The notes under the pieces: generated by a model
The model's input: only the letters and a program-made list of their open reading frames with translations
Database searches by the model: none
Told to the model about the DNA's origin: nothing
Assembly: GCA_964423615.1 (NCBI GenBank)
Contig: CAYRFQ010000104.1
Span: forward strand, 1-27,935
Reading direction: 5' to 3'
Length of the DNA: 27,935 nt
Source of the DNA: CAYRFQ01 sp964423615
GTDB taxonomy: Bacteria; Planctomycetota; Planctomycetia; Gemmatales; Gemmataceae
Shown here: positions 16,610-25,152 of the stretch, piece by piece
How positions within the stretch are numbered: position 1 is the stretch's first letter
Layout: every line of letters starts with the position of its first letter
Translations under genes and position numbers: made by a program

Positions 16610-16731
16610 GCAAAGGTAAGACTGCGTCGGGAGATTTTTCAATTCCGACCTCAAATTGTGATCTGAATCCAACACAAATCAAACCACCACCTCAGCTCGC
16701 CCCGATTGATCCGAAGCACAAGGTGAAGCCA

Positions 16732-17694
16732 ATGAACACTGAGAAAAACGGCCCTGGACTCCCAAGGGAAGAACAATCGCATGGATTGACGACAACGAAG
16801 ACCCAGTTCATCGAGCAAGCCCAAAACTCCGGGGAGTTGTTCATCCGACAACCTTACGAGTTGTACAACGACGAGAACCAGAAGGCCTGGGGGCGGCTCT
16901 ACGAACGTATCCACCCGCTTTGGCAACGATACGCCAACCGACGATTCCTTGAGGGCGTGAAAACACTTAAACTGAGCCCAGACCACATTCCTCGGTTGGA
17001 AGACATCAATCGCTATCTCTCTCCCTTGAGCGGATTCAAGGCGAAGGCGGTCTCCGGATATGTTCCGGCTTATGTCTTTTTCGATTGTCTTCGCACGAGA
17101 GAATTTCCGACGACGATCACGATCCGCGACGGAGCGACTCTCGATTACCTTCCCGAACCGGACATCTTCCACGACGTTGCTGGCCATGTGCCAATGCACA
17201 CGGATCGGCATTTTTCTGATGTTCTGGTCCGCTTCGGGGAGGTCTCTCGAGCAGCGGCTCGTCGAGCAAAAGAAATGAGCGGGACGGATCGAAACGAGTT
17301 GATTCGGTGTGTCGAGAGTAACATCAAGGCGATGGCCCGCGTATTTTGGTTTACCGTCGAATTCGGTTTGATGCGAGAAGACGGATCACTCAAGGCTTAC
17401 GGAAGTGGTCTCCTCAGTTCCATCGGAGAACTGGAACACTCCATCGAAGCTCCCGAAGTCCAGCGATATCCACTTCAACTCGAATGGGTGATTAACCAGT
17501 ACTTTGAGATCGACCACTACCAACCACTCCTATTCGTTGTGGATTCCTTCAAGCAACTTTTCTCGCTTGTGGATCAACTCGAAATGTGGTTGTATGATGG
17601 CCGACTGGATAACGTCGTTCCGGGTGAACCGCTCGTGAACCAAGAAGATTTACAGTCGTTTCTGGACGCGAATTTGGAGCCCGTTCCCGTGTGA
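16732..17694 (+). CDS. phhA: Phenylalanine 4-hydroxylase
   Basis: This non-haem iron, pterin-dependent monooxygenase converts phenylalanine to tyrosine. At 320 aa it is slightly longer than the usual 260-300 of bacterial enzymes. Iron ligands are visible as His147 and His152 in PDIFHDVAGHVPMHTD and Glu210 in FWFTVEFGL. The pterin and substrate region LSPLSGFKAKAVSGYVPAY and the later GSGLLSSIGELEHSIEAP are typical. No regulatory ACT domain is present: the N-terminal 25 residues are short and hydrophilic. AAGGTGA before the ATG at 16732 decides the start. There is no pterin dehydratase or tyrosine catabolic gene next to it in this window. Confidence 0.95.
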   Translation: MNTEKNGPGLPREEQSHGLTTTKTQFIEQAQNSGELFIRQPYELYNDENQKAWGRLYERIHPLWQRYANRRFLEGVKTLKLSPDHIPRLEDINRYLSPLSGFKAKAVSGYVPAYVFFDCLRTREFPTTITIRDGATLDYLPEPDIFHDVAGHVPMHTDRHFSDVLVRFGEVSRAAARRAKEMSGTDRNELIRCVESNIKAMARVFWFTVEFGLMREDGSLKAYGSGLLSSIGELEHSIEAPEVQRYPLQLEWVINQYFEIDHYQPLLFVVDSFKQLFSLVDQLEMWLYDGRLDNVVPGEPLVNQEDLQSFLDANLEPVPV

Positions 17695-17703
17695 GGAAGG
17701 ATA

Positions 17704-17837
17704 AGTCAAGAGTCGAGGGCCAGAACAATCAAAAGAAGTTTTCTATCGGTTCTCATGTCCCTGGGGACTCTTCCCCAAGCTGCGATGAGTCTGGCCATCG
17801 GCCAACAAATCCAACTCTTGGCTCTCGACTCTCAACT
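17704..17837. repeat. Imperfect inverted repeat between phhA and the HAD gene
   Basis: About 20 bases at 17704-17723 and 17818-17837 are inverted copies with 16 matches and a perfect core CTCGACTCT. Between them lie two hairpins: TGGGGA/TCCCCA with a CTCT loop (17762-17777) and TGGCC/GGCCA around 17792-17804. The right arm runs into the last codons of the minus-strand HAD gene. This could be a small structured element or a shared terminator for the two convergent genes. Confidence 0.45.
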
Positions 17838-18254
17838 CTGTTCTCGAGCTAATATTTGTCGCACTCGGTCCAATTCGGAATCCGGTCCGCCGTCCCAAGG
17901 TTCGATGGGAATCCATCGATCCTTCTGGTGAGTAGCAATCCACCCAGGGTCATCATCGACGAACAAGATCTGGTTCGGCTGTGCGTCCGGAATGAATCGC
18001 AGGTCTTTGTGTTCTCCAGACCAATCAATGTATTCCAGACGATTAACGAGGGCCGTAGGAGCATACCCCGTTCGAGCGAGTTTGTCCATGACTTCGCGTG
18101 CATCAGCTTCTTCGACGGTGGTGAAGATCACGACTCTCTCGAATCGCTCGAGGCAGAAGGTCAAAAACTTCCAGAGCCCTGGACGAGGTCTCGCTGTCCT
18201 CGCTTCGGAGACCAACGTCCGTTCCAAATCAAGAGCAAGTACCTGGACAGTCAT
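17832..18254 (-). CDS. HAD-like (NIF-type) phosphatase family protein
   Basis: A small 140-aa HAD-fold protein. Motif 1 is ALDLERTLVSEA, motif 2 is VVIFTTVEE, and motif 3/4 corresponds to DLRFIPDAQPNQILFVDDDP. In motif 1 the second Asp of DxD is Glu (DLE), which I recall as normal for a small NIF-like subgroup with DLEGTL. Phosphatase activity is therefore plausible but not certain. No signal peptide. It is the last gene of the minus-strand run, 63 bp after the DUF1559 gene, and its 3' end carries the arm of an inverted repeat. Confidence 0.8.
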   Translation of the reverse strand: MTVQVLALDLERTLVSEARTARPRPGLWKFLTFCLERFERVVIFTTVEEADAREVMDKLARTGYAPTALVNRLEYIDWSGEHKDLRFIPDAQPNQILFVDDDPGWIATHQKDRWIPIEPWDGGPDSELDRVRQILAREQS

Positions 18255-18317
18255 GAACGATTCCTAATCAATCATCGAGGCGGAAGCTATCTCCCAGCGA
18301 GTCTATTCGCCACGAAC

Positions 18318-19889
18318 TCAGTCGATGTTAACGATCTCACCGCCATTGCGAGTCATCAGCCCCCTGAGGACCTTCGCATCAATCGTCTTGCTAATAGAAC
18401 GAACAGAGCCGTCCGCAAACAAAACGTTGAAGCCTTGTTTGTGCCCCAGCATTCCTCGCTTGGGATTATTCTTGTCAACCTTGAGATCTTCGGGCTTGGT
18501 CCAAATTACAGCGGACTTATCGTCCACATCGACGGCCAAGATCGTGTTGCTCGTTCCATCGCTGATTGTCAGAATTTTGCAGCCGTCTTTGACTCCAAAG
18601 ATCGTATTTTTCCCCACGGGAACAAGGTAAGTCGTTTCACCCCGACCGGCAGCCGACCCTGCCCGCCGAAATACTTTCGGCATCTTCGCAATGAGCTTCT
18701 TGTTGTGCGGGCTGTCCCACGGTTCGTCAAGTTTGAACTGCTTGTACAACTCATTTTGATTGAGGTAAGGCAGTACATGCACACGCCAACTCAGCAAAGG
18801 TTGTTCTTGTTTGTCGAAAGTGGCTGCCGGTGGAAACGTCCCGTGAGTGTCGAGATAGTTGTGCATGGCTAGCCCAATGAGTTTCAAATTGTTCTGACTT
18901 TGACTCCGCTTGACCGCTATCTGGAATTTCTTGGCCAAAGGAGCGACCACCGCCACAATGTCTTTCTCCTTAATTGTTAAGACGATCGATTTCTTGACTA
19001 CTTGGGACTCGACTTGTGCGGCTACTTTCTCGACTCCTGGCAACACCTGCTGCACTCCCTCCGTGCGAATGGCTTCGCTGAGAATCTTCGCAAGCACTTT
19101 CTGGAGTTGCCGAGCCGCATTGGGGTTCTTGCTTTCGACTTCGACCTTCACCACGAGTTTGGGGGTTAGCTTCACAGAAAGGACGCCGTAGTGAAAACCG
19201 TGCGTCAACGGCTTGACTGACAGACCACCCCATTCTTGGGGAAGTCGTGGGATGACTTCGCTCATCGCACGGCGAACGTTGGCTGGCAACAATAAGACGA
19301 CCCGAGCCGCGCTCCCTTCCGTTCTGGCAAACGCATCACTGAGGTATTGACTTGGAGCGGACTGCAGCCCCTTGAGGTGTGCCAGCGTGGCTTCATTGTT
19401 GGCTATCACGAGACACTTGCGAATCACAGCCGTCTTGACTTTGGGGAGAAATCCGAGGAATGTCTTCAACAACATCGCATCGCGTTCCTCCTTGAGCGGA
19501 ACCACTGCGTAGGCTGGACTTCGAAACGGGTCTCTATACGAAGCCACGGTGTAGATGTCTTTGATTCCCATCCTCAGAAGTAATTGCCGAGAGGACCCCA
19601 GCCGTTTGGACCGTATGGCCTCCAGGACTTTCTTTGTTCCTTCTTCTGCACCATCGAGAAATTTCTCAACAACTTTGACAACAGCCTCCTCGTCGATTTT
19701 CTCGATATTGATGTGAGCGACGGCGAGCGTCTGCGGCTCCACGAATGACGAAATTGTCTTGTCGTCCGACAGAAGGTTTGATCGACCTGTCGGAGACACA
19801 CCTCCCAAGAAACTCTGGCCCATCAATGAGGTTGGAATGAGGCCAACGAATAACACGAACAGAGCAACAAGGTATCGCAGAGAGATCAT
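18318..19889 (-). CDS. Secreted protein with C-terminal DUF1559 domain
   Basis: A 523-aa protein with a signal peptide (MISLRYLVALFVLFVGLIPT, cleaved near MGQ). Residues about 40-345 form a planctomycete-specific region with no named family (EPQTLAVAHINIEKIDEEAV near its start). From about residue 345 the DUF1559 domain follows: NNLKLIGLAMHNYLDTHGTF, LLSWRVHVLPYLNQNELYKQ, DEPWDSPHN, ISDGTSNTILAVDV and VLFADGSVRSISK near the end. Most DUF1559 proteins have a type IV pilin-like N-terminus; here that part is replaced by the long region and an ordinary leader. AAGGA before the ATG at 19889 supports the start over longer frames. It follows the 496-aa secreted protein by 84 bp. Confidence 0.88.
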   Translation of the reverse strand: MISLRYLVALFVLFVGLIPTSLMGQSFLGGVSPTGRSNLLSDDKTISSFVEPQTLAVAHINIEKIDEEAVVKVVEKFLDGAEEGTKKVLEAIRSKRLGSSRQLLLRMGIKDIYTVASYRDPFRSPAYAVVPLKEERDAMLLKTFLGFLPKVKTAVIRKCLVIANNEATLAHLKGLQSAPSQYLSDAFARTEGSAARVVLLLPANVRRAMSEVIPRLPQEWGGLSVKPLTHGFHYGVLSVKLTPKLVVKVEVESKNPNAARQLQKVLAKILSEAIRTEGVQQVLPGVEKVAAQVESQVVKKSIVLTIKEKDIVAVVAPLAKKFQIAVKRSQSQNNLKLIGLAMHNYLDTHGTFPPAATFDKQEQPLLSWRVHVLPYLNQNELYKQFKLDEPWDSPHNKKLIAKMPKVFRRAGSAAGRGETTYLVPVGKNTIFGVKDGCKILTISDGTSNTILAVDVDDKSAVIWTKPEDLKVDKNNPKRGMLGHKQGFNVLFADGSVRSISKTIDAKVLRGLMTRNGGEIVNID

Positions 19890-19972
19890 GATGTTATTTC
19901 CTTCGTTTTGATCGATAGGTAGTATCCGGCACACAATAGCGAGTGTCGTTCCTCCACACCTTTGGGCTAGGG

Positions 19973-21463
19973 TCAACGGAGCGTCAGCACGTATTCCCAA
20001 ACGGTTCCACGATAGGATTGATTCAACTCACGGTTAACAGGCGGCACATTCGCTATGATCGTTGCCGTCTTGCCTCGCACATCGTAAACGAACGGAGCTT
20101 GGGTGTACGGATCGTTGGGTACGGGGACATCTTTGATGTCGGCAAGTTTCTTGGGCCAATGGCCGTGCTCCGCTGCATACATTCGCAGTGCCTCCACGAC
20201 GCGCAACCCTTGAATCTTACGATCAAGGCGGTAACTGGGCTCCAGCCCTCGACTTAATGCGGGCATAATCATCCCGATGAGAGTTATCGCGAGATCTCCA
20301 GCCTCGCGGGCTTTGCGGAGGCGCTGTTCCACCGAATCCATTCCACGGCGAAACTCCGGATACGGCGTCCCATACCATTTCAACGCATCATCCAGATAAG
20401 TGTCGTAGGCGTATCCGGAGTACATGAGTACGGCTTGAGTGACGGGCATTGTGTTGACATGTTTGGCTGCGATGCCTTGCTTCAGAAGAAATTCTTTCGC
20501 CCGCGGGTACGTCCCTGCGGCCAGAAATGACAAACCCATCTTCCCGAACCATTTTTGAGAAATAGATGCTTTGTCTTTCCCCGGGAACAACAAGGAAGCG
20601 GCTTCGGTATACTTTTTGACGACGTCATCCAATTCGGATTGGCTCAGCGCTCGTTTCTCAAGTTGGTCTCGCATGTCTCGGAAGTTGGGAAAGAATTGTT
20701 CCGCGAGTAACTTTTCTCCATCGGCTGCTTTTCCCATGTCGATGAGTGGTTGAGGTAACTGTGTCAAAGCCCAGTACATATTCGGAGAATCCGGCCGAGA
20801 AATGAGCTGCTCGACTTCTTGGATCGCGATGGAAGCGAGAGCTGCCGCAACGAGTCCTTGGATGAGAGTCGGTCCTTCGTTGACGTGCCGAGATAACTGA
20901 AAGGCCGTTCGCAAGGTTCGGATGGCCTCGCTGTACTTCTTCTCAGCCATTTGGTACCGGGCTCGCACTTGGAGGAGGACGATGAGCCTGCGGGTACTTT
21001 GGAGTTCAGGGAGTAAAGCACCGAAACCGTCCTCGCGTATCCTTTCTCGCGCGCGCCAATCACAATATTTCGAAAAGGCTCCTCGTTCGATGGCCCGGAA
21101 TGCAAACGTCGGAGTGATTTGGAGGATCTCCTTGGGCGGCATCTTGTCCGTGTTTTCCCACCCACGGAGAAGTTCATCGATCCGTTTCGTGGCGTTCACG
21201 CCACCTCTGGCTCCGGGAGTCAATGCCAGGAGGTAGTGCTGGGCAGCATTTCCTGAATTCCTCTCCGTGATCGTCGGAAGAAGACGATACCGCAGCGCCG
21301 GACGAGGGGCTTTCGCCGGTGACACGGTTAAGTTCAGACTCCTGGTTCGGACGAGGTTTTTGCTTCCAGGAGGGGGGAAAAACTCCTTCGTCACGACTTG
21401 ACCGTAAGTTATCTCGATGCTGGCCATGATGACACAAAGCGTCAAGAGAAACCGAACATGCAT
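19973..21463 (-). CDS. Large secreted hypothetical protein
   Basis: Unknown family, 496 aa. Residues 1-22 are a signal peptide (MHVRFLLTLCVIMASIEITY, cleaved near YGQ). AAGGAG 8 bases before the ATG fixes the start. The middle is helical with repeated Leu/Ala/Arg patterning (RRLIVLLQVRARYQMAEKKY, EAIRTLRTAFQLSRHVNEGP), which may be a TPR-like solenoid. The end carries a segment seen in many planctomycete secreted proteins: LRVVEALRMYAAEHGHWPKK followed by LADIKDVPVPNDPYT, like the pseudopilin-type tails. It lies between the sigma/membrane pair and the DUF1559 gene, all in one direction. Confidence 0.82.
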   Translation of the reverse strand: MHVRFLLTLCVIMASIEITYGQVVTKEFFPPPGSKNLVRTRSLNLTVSPAKAPRPALRYRLLPTITERNSGNAAQHYLLALTPGARGGVNATKRIDELLRGWENTDKMPPKEILQITPTFAFRAIERGAFSKYCDWRARERIREDGFGALLPELQSTRRLIVLLQVRARYQMAEKKYSEAIRTLRTAFQLSRHVNEGPTLIQGLVAAALASIAIQEVEQLISRPDSPNMYWALTQLPQPLIDMGKAADGEKLLAEQFFPNFRDMRDQLEKRALSQSELDDVVKKYTEAASLLFPGKDKASISQKWFGKMGLSFLAAGTYPRAKEFLLKQGIAAKHVNTMPVTQAVLMYSGYAYDTYLDDALKWYGTPYPEFRRGMDSVEQRLRKAREAGDLAITLIGMIMPALSRGLEPSYRLDRKIQGLRVVEALRMYAAEHGHWPKKLADIKDVPVPNDPYTQAPFVYDVRGKTATIIANVPPVNRELNQSYRGTVWEYVLTLR

Positions 21464-21634
21464 TGTTAGAACTCCTTCACGAAACGAACAGACTGTTGAC
21501 ACTACTTGGGCGCACACTCGCCTCGCAGAACCCAGAGCGTTCTTGGAAGTAGATGCCGCATTTGTTGGTTGTTTTCTGGACGGTGTAGATCGTGTTGGCT
21601 GTTTTCGTTCGAAGCGAACTTCGCAGCCGCTGCG

Positions 21635-22243
21635 TCAGAACGAATGCCTCTTGCCTAATAGCCTTTCTCGCATTTGCTGCAAAGGCTGCGGAGGTCCCGC
21701 TGGTCCAGTCCCAACCGAAGTCGGCGGAGGCAAGGCACCCACCCCAAACCGCAGAGCCTGGTCGCGGAGATGGAAATAACCGGTTGTTGGTTTGGAAGTC
21801 ATCCCAAGATATAACAGAACGGAAATCGGAGGAATCTGGGGAGTCCACTCGGGCTCCGAAGTGACCGAAGAACCATCCCGAGTTCGAGGAGCAGGACTTG
21901 ATACGTCTTCTTGTTGCAAGGGAAGGTGAACTCCCTTTTGTTTCTCTGGATGTGGAACGGGCAACTCGGGTGAGTCCGTTCTGGTGGGCACGTAGACGAC
22001 TCGTGGAGGCGGAGCTTTCGGGAGGAGAAACGTGTACGTCCCGACGACGCCCAAAAGAACCCCTACGATCCCACCGATGGCTCCGACTTTCCAACTGCGA
22101 GAACGTCCGGAAGCTTTCCCGGCTTCGAAAAAAATCGTTTCCCGATCGATGGTCGGAGGTGAAGGTTGAAGTTTTCGCAGAATGGCTTCCACGGAACTCA
22201 AGACAGATCTTCGCGAAACGTCGGGGTCGGAGTGGTCTGACAT
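21635..22243 (-). CDS. One-pass membrane protein, possible anti-sigma factor
   Basis: A 202-aa protein with a cytoplasmic-looking N-terminus of about 50 residues (SVLSSVEAILRKLQPSPPTI, DRETIFFEAGKAS), one membrane helix at about 52-74 (WKVGAIGGIVGVLLGVVGTY) and a Pro-rich outer part. The DRxxxFEAG string followed by a helix resembles proteins that come directly after ECF sigma factors in planctomycetes; this is from memory, and no zinc-binding anti-sigma motif is visible. Its start overlaps the end of the sigma gene by 46 bp, so the two are co-expressed. An anti-sigma role is an inference from position and layout. Confidence 0.8.
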   Translation of the reverse strand: MSDHSDPDVSRRSVLSSVEAILRKLQPSPPTIDRETIFFEAGKASGRSRSWKVGAIGGIVGVLLGVVGTYTFLLPKAPPPRVVYVPTRTDSPELPVPHPEKQKGVHLPLQQEDVSSPAPRTRDGSSVTSEPEWTPQIPPISVLLYLGMTSKPTTGYFHLRDQALRFGVGALPPPTSVGTGPAGPPQPLQQMRERLLGKRHSF

Positions 22244-22710
22244 GTCGATTCCAGCCTGTCGCGGAGCGACTCAATTCCAGCAAGGTAGCGGCGGTGTGCC
22301 GTGCTCGAAGAACAACGAACGGTCCGGGCAATTTCTTGAAACGTCAACCCGCCCCACACGTGCGCGACGATGACTTCGCGCTGTTCGACGGGAAGGTTTC
22401 GTAACGCTCGTGTTGCTTCTTCGGCGTCCACGCCATTCGTATCCGGAGGAACGAACCACGTCTCTGACTCACTGGCTACTCGTTGTTCGCGTCGTTTTCG
22501 ACGTCGGTCGGCACGTGCTTCATTGATGGCACGATTGCGAACGACGCGGTATAACCAGGCAACGGGATTGTCCGGAGTCGTTGTCTGTGCAAAAAGCTTG
22601 ATGAAGGCTTCCTGCACGACATCTTCGGGGACAGTACACCACTGCTTTGCAAACAGGACCAGCGCGGGGGCGTGACTATCCAGCAACTTTGCAAGAGAGT
22701 TTGTTCCCAT
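22198..22710 (-). CDS. ECF-type RNA polymerase sigma factor
   Basis: A 170-aa sigma-70 family protein of the extracytoplasmic-function class. Region 2 covers about residues 5-75 with PEDVVQEAFIKLFAQ and NPVAWLYRVVRNRAINEARA, the -10 recognition helix. An Arg-rich linker follows (RRRKRREQR). Region 4 is at about 100-155: LPVEQREVIVAHVWGGLTFQ EIA and then VRCSSSTAHRRYLAGIESLR, the -35 recognition helix. The usual C-terminal tail is short. The start at 22710 gives the normal length and precedes region 2. It is divergent from the pxpB-like gene with 69 bp between them, so that gap should hold both promoters. Confidence 0.92.
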   Translation of the reverse strand: MGTNSLAKLLDSHAPALVLFAKQWCTVPEDVVQEAFIKLFAQTTTPDNPVAWLYRVVRNRAINEARADRRRKRREQRVASESETWFVPPDTNGVDAEEATRALRNLPVEQREVIVAHVWGGLTFQEIARTVRCSSSTAHRRYLAGIESLRDRLESTCQTTPTPTFREDLS

Positions 22711-22779
22711 TACCCCTATGACAACACGAGCGGGATTTCATCCCACAGAAATTTCAGATTTTTTCCCAGAAAGATAGTC

Positions 22780-23460
22780 ATGGACGCCACGTTGATTTCC
22801 TCGATCACTCCTCTTGGAGACCAAGCCGCGTTGGTGAGTTGCCCCAACGAAGAGGCTGCCCTGACCGTAACTCAGGCTATCCGCACTCTGGGCGTCTCGT
22901 GGTTGATCGACGTGGTGCAGGCCTATACAACGGTGGCAGTGTACTTCGACCTGGGCCAAATCCGGTTTGCAGATGTCTCGACGACGCTCGCAAACATCCA
23001 GCCTGCCAAACAATCGACGCAACCCAGACGATCGCACATAATTCCCTGTTGTTACGACTTCGAATTAGACCTCAAGCGAGTTTGTGACCACACAGGGCTC
23101 AATACTGAGGACGTTATCCGGTTGCACACGGGCTGCGAATACACCGTTTACGCCATTGGATTTTGTCCAGGATTTCCCTACCTCGGATACCTCCCGGCGG
23201 AACTCACCGGACTCCCGCGTTTAGAACGTCCGAGAGTCCGGGTCGAGGCCGGGACCGTGGGGCTCACCGGGAGACAGACCGGGATCTATACATTGGACCG
23301 TCCAGGGGGGTGGAATTTGATCGGCAAAACGCCACTGGAGTTGGTGAATGTCGCCGACGAATATTTCCCACTTCGGGTCGGAGATAGAGTACGTTTCCAG
23401 CGAATTGATGAAGCCGAGTTTGCAAAGCTGAAGGGAGAACGGCTTTTGGTCGTAGACTGA
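22780..23460 (+). CDS. pxpB: 5-oxoprolinase subunit B (PxpB/KipI family)
   Basis: PxpB with PxpA and PxpC forms an ATP-dependent 5-oxoprolinase; the same family contains KipI, an inhibitor of sporulation kinase. The 226-aa protein has the two-domain pattern, with ITPLGDQAALVSCPNEEAAL at the start and, in the C-terminal half, HTGCEYTVYAIGFCPGFPYL, then LPRLERPRVRVEAGTVGLTG and TGIYTLDRPGGWNLIGKTPL. All hallmark motifs are present. The ATG at 22780 precedes the family N-terminus; a start at 22672 would overlap the divergent sigma gene. No pxpC or pxpA is next to it, so the partner genes are elsewhere or the protein works alone. Confidence 0.9.
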   Translation: MDATLISSITPLGDQAALVSCPNEEAALTVTQAIRTLGVSWLIDVVQAYTTVAVYFDLGQIRFADVSTTLANIQPAKQSTQPRRSHIIPCCYDFELDLKRVCDHTGLNTEDVIRLHTGCEYTVYAIGFCPGFPYLGYLPAELTGLPRLERPRVRVEAGTVGLTGRQTGIYTLDRPGGWNLIGKTPLELVNVADEYFPLRVGDRVRFQRIDEAEFAKLKGERLLVVD

Positions 23461-23943
23461 TCGCGAGTTCGGAAGGCTTCACTGTTTCAAGCACACGCAA
23501 GCTGCATGTGTTTTTGGCTGCAGACCTGCTGGCAACTCAACACGAAACGGCCCACGACTCGTAAACACACTCCCCACGCCATCGGATCGAAGTGATAGAC
23601 AAGCGTAAATCGTTCCAATAGGAAATGAAAGCTTGCGAGAGGTGTCGTTGCGCTTTATTGTGGAAATGTTGAAAAAACGAACCGGGACCGCCCCCAATGT
23701 CCCAGCCAAGCGGCCCGGCTCGCGAACACCGTTATGGTGCTTATTGAATGGTACCCTCTTAACACCAACTGGTCAATAGTACACTATATGATTGTCTGGT
23801 TTTTTTGACATAATTCCGACGTACCAATCGTACTTTGACTCTAACTTGCTCATTTTCCTGCAGTCCAACAAACCGAGTCAGTCCCAGAGCACTCGCAGCG
23901 GCACCTCACAAATTCATCCAGAGAAGGAATCACTGGAATCAAC
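23461..23943. other. Intergenic region, no supported gene
   Basis: About 480 bp between two plus-strand genes. A TTGACA at 23805-23810 preceded by a run of T could be a -35 box, but no convincing -10 follows at 16-18 bases. A 76-codon minus frame (23479-23709) is open but shows no domain. Nothing else stands out. Confidence 0.35.
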
Positions 23944-25152
23944 ATGGATCGTTCGTCTGACCAACTCTTTGCTTCGAATTCGTTTGTTGATTTTGGTCCG
24001 AACTTTTTGATGCCTTTTGCGCCACGCCCTCCCGTCGAACAAATCGAAGGAGCCGATAAACAGAAACTGCGAGAACAGCTACGACACCACGGCCCAAAAA
24101 AGTCCGGCGTATATGGAATGATCAATCCTCACGGAGACGTCATCTACGTCGGCAAGGCGAAAAATTTGCGGACGCGGCTGATGAACTATTTCCAACCTTC
24201 CAGCGCCAAGTCCAAATCCGGACGAATCATCGCAAGCACCGTCCGTATTGTTTGGGAAATCAGTCCAACGGAGTTTGCTGCTCTCCACCGAGAACTCGAA
24301 TTGATCCGCCGTTGGCGCCCTCGGTTCAACGTCAAGGGACAGCCCAACAACGGCAGAAGACCCATCTACCTTTGTCTGGGACGCAAACCAGCACCGTATG
24401 TTTTCCTCGCGAAGAAGCCACCCAAAGACGTACTTGCCTCCTATGGGCCTGTGCCCACTGGTAAGTTGGCCAAGGAAGCCGTCCGGAGAATCAACGACTA
24501 CTTCCGTCTGCGTGACTGTCCTCAATCTCAAACGATGCATTTCGCCGACCAGGGAGAACTGTTCCCCATCGAATACTCCCCCGGTTGCATTCGTTACGAC
24601 CTCGGGACGTGTTCGGGGCCGTGTGCCGCCGAGTGTACCCGACGAGACTATTTCGAACAGGTGCGGTCGGCAAAGCGATTCCTCGAAGGCCAGGATACGT
24701 CCGCGTTGAATGCACTTCTCGAACAGATCGAACACGCGGCGACGGAGCAAAAGTACGAGCGAGCTTCCGCGCTCCGAGACAAACTGGTAGTGTTGCAATG
24801 GGTCTACGATCAACTCACACAAATGCGAAAGATGAAGGCTGCGGGTTCGTTCATCTATCCCCTGAGAGGCGACGATGGGAAGACGCTCTGGTATTTGATC
24901 CACCAGGGACAAACCGTGGCTGCGATTCCCTTCCCCAGCGACGAGACAACTCGACAACAAACCACCAAACTCATTGAGAATGTCTACGCGGGTCGCGACA
25001 TGGGGACCAGGCAACAACGGCAAGCCCGACGCGATAGCATTTTGCTCGTCGCGTCGTGGTTCCGAAGCCACCCCGAAGAGATGTTGAACGTGATTTCGCC
25101 TGTTGGAGCCCTGAAGGTTCTTGAGCAAGAAAAGGTCAAGGTTTCTTCGTGA
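23944..25152 (+). CDS. UvrC-like GIY-YIG protein lacking the C-terminal nuclease half
   Basis: A 402-aa homologue of the N-terminal half of the excision nuclease UvrC. The GIY-YIG domain is at about residues 55-135: GVYGMINPHGDVIYVGKAKN, LRTRLMNYF and the Glu-bearing FAALHRELELIRRWRPRFNV. The conserved cysteine segment CIRYDLGTCSGPC lies near residue 218. A UVR motif (IEHAATEQKYERASALRDKL) lies near 265, where UvrC contacts UvrB. The RNase H-like and helix-hairpin-helix domains of full UvrC are absent. It is longer than Cho, the short UvrC homologue, and unlike Cho keeps the UVR motif. By family it should make the 3' incision only; that is an inference. The ATG at 23944 gives a hydrophilic 40-residue leader of unknown role; a start further in is possible. 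Confidence 0.87.
   Translation: MDRSSDQLFASNSFVDFGPNFLMPFAPRPPVEQIEGADKQKLREQLRHHGPKKSGVYGMINPHGDVIYVGKAKNLRTRLMNYFQPSSAKSKSGRIIASTVRIVWEISPTEFAALHRELELIRRWRPRFNVKGQPNNGRRPIYLCLGRKPAPYVFLAKKPPKDVLASYGPVPTGKLAKEAVRRINDYFRLRDCPQSQTMHFADQGELFPIEYSPGCIRYDLGTCSGPCAAECTRRDYFEQVRSAKRFLEGQDTSALNALLEQIEHAATEQKYERASALRDKLVVLQWVYDQLTQMRKMKAAGSFIYPLRGDDGKTLWYLIHQGQTVAAIPFPSDETTRQQTTKLIENVYAGRDMGTRQQRQARRDSILLVASWFRSHPEEMLNVISPVGALKVLEQEKVKVSS

Noticed and set aside
23805..23828. TTGACA box upstream of the UvrC-like gene
   Set aside because: No acceptable -10 hexamer lies 16-18 bases downstream, so I mention it only in the gap description.
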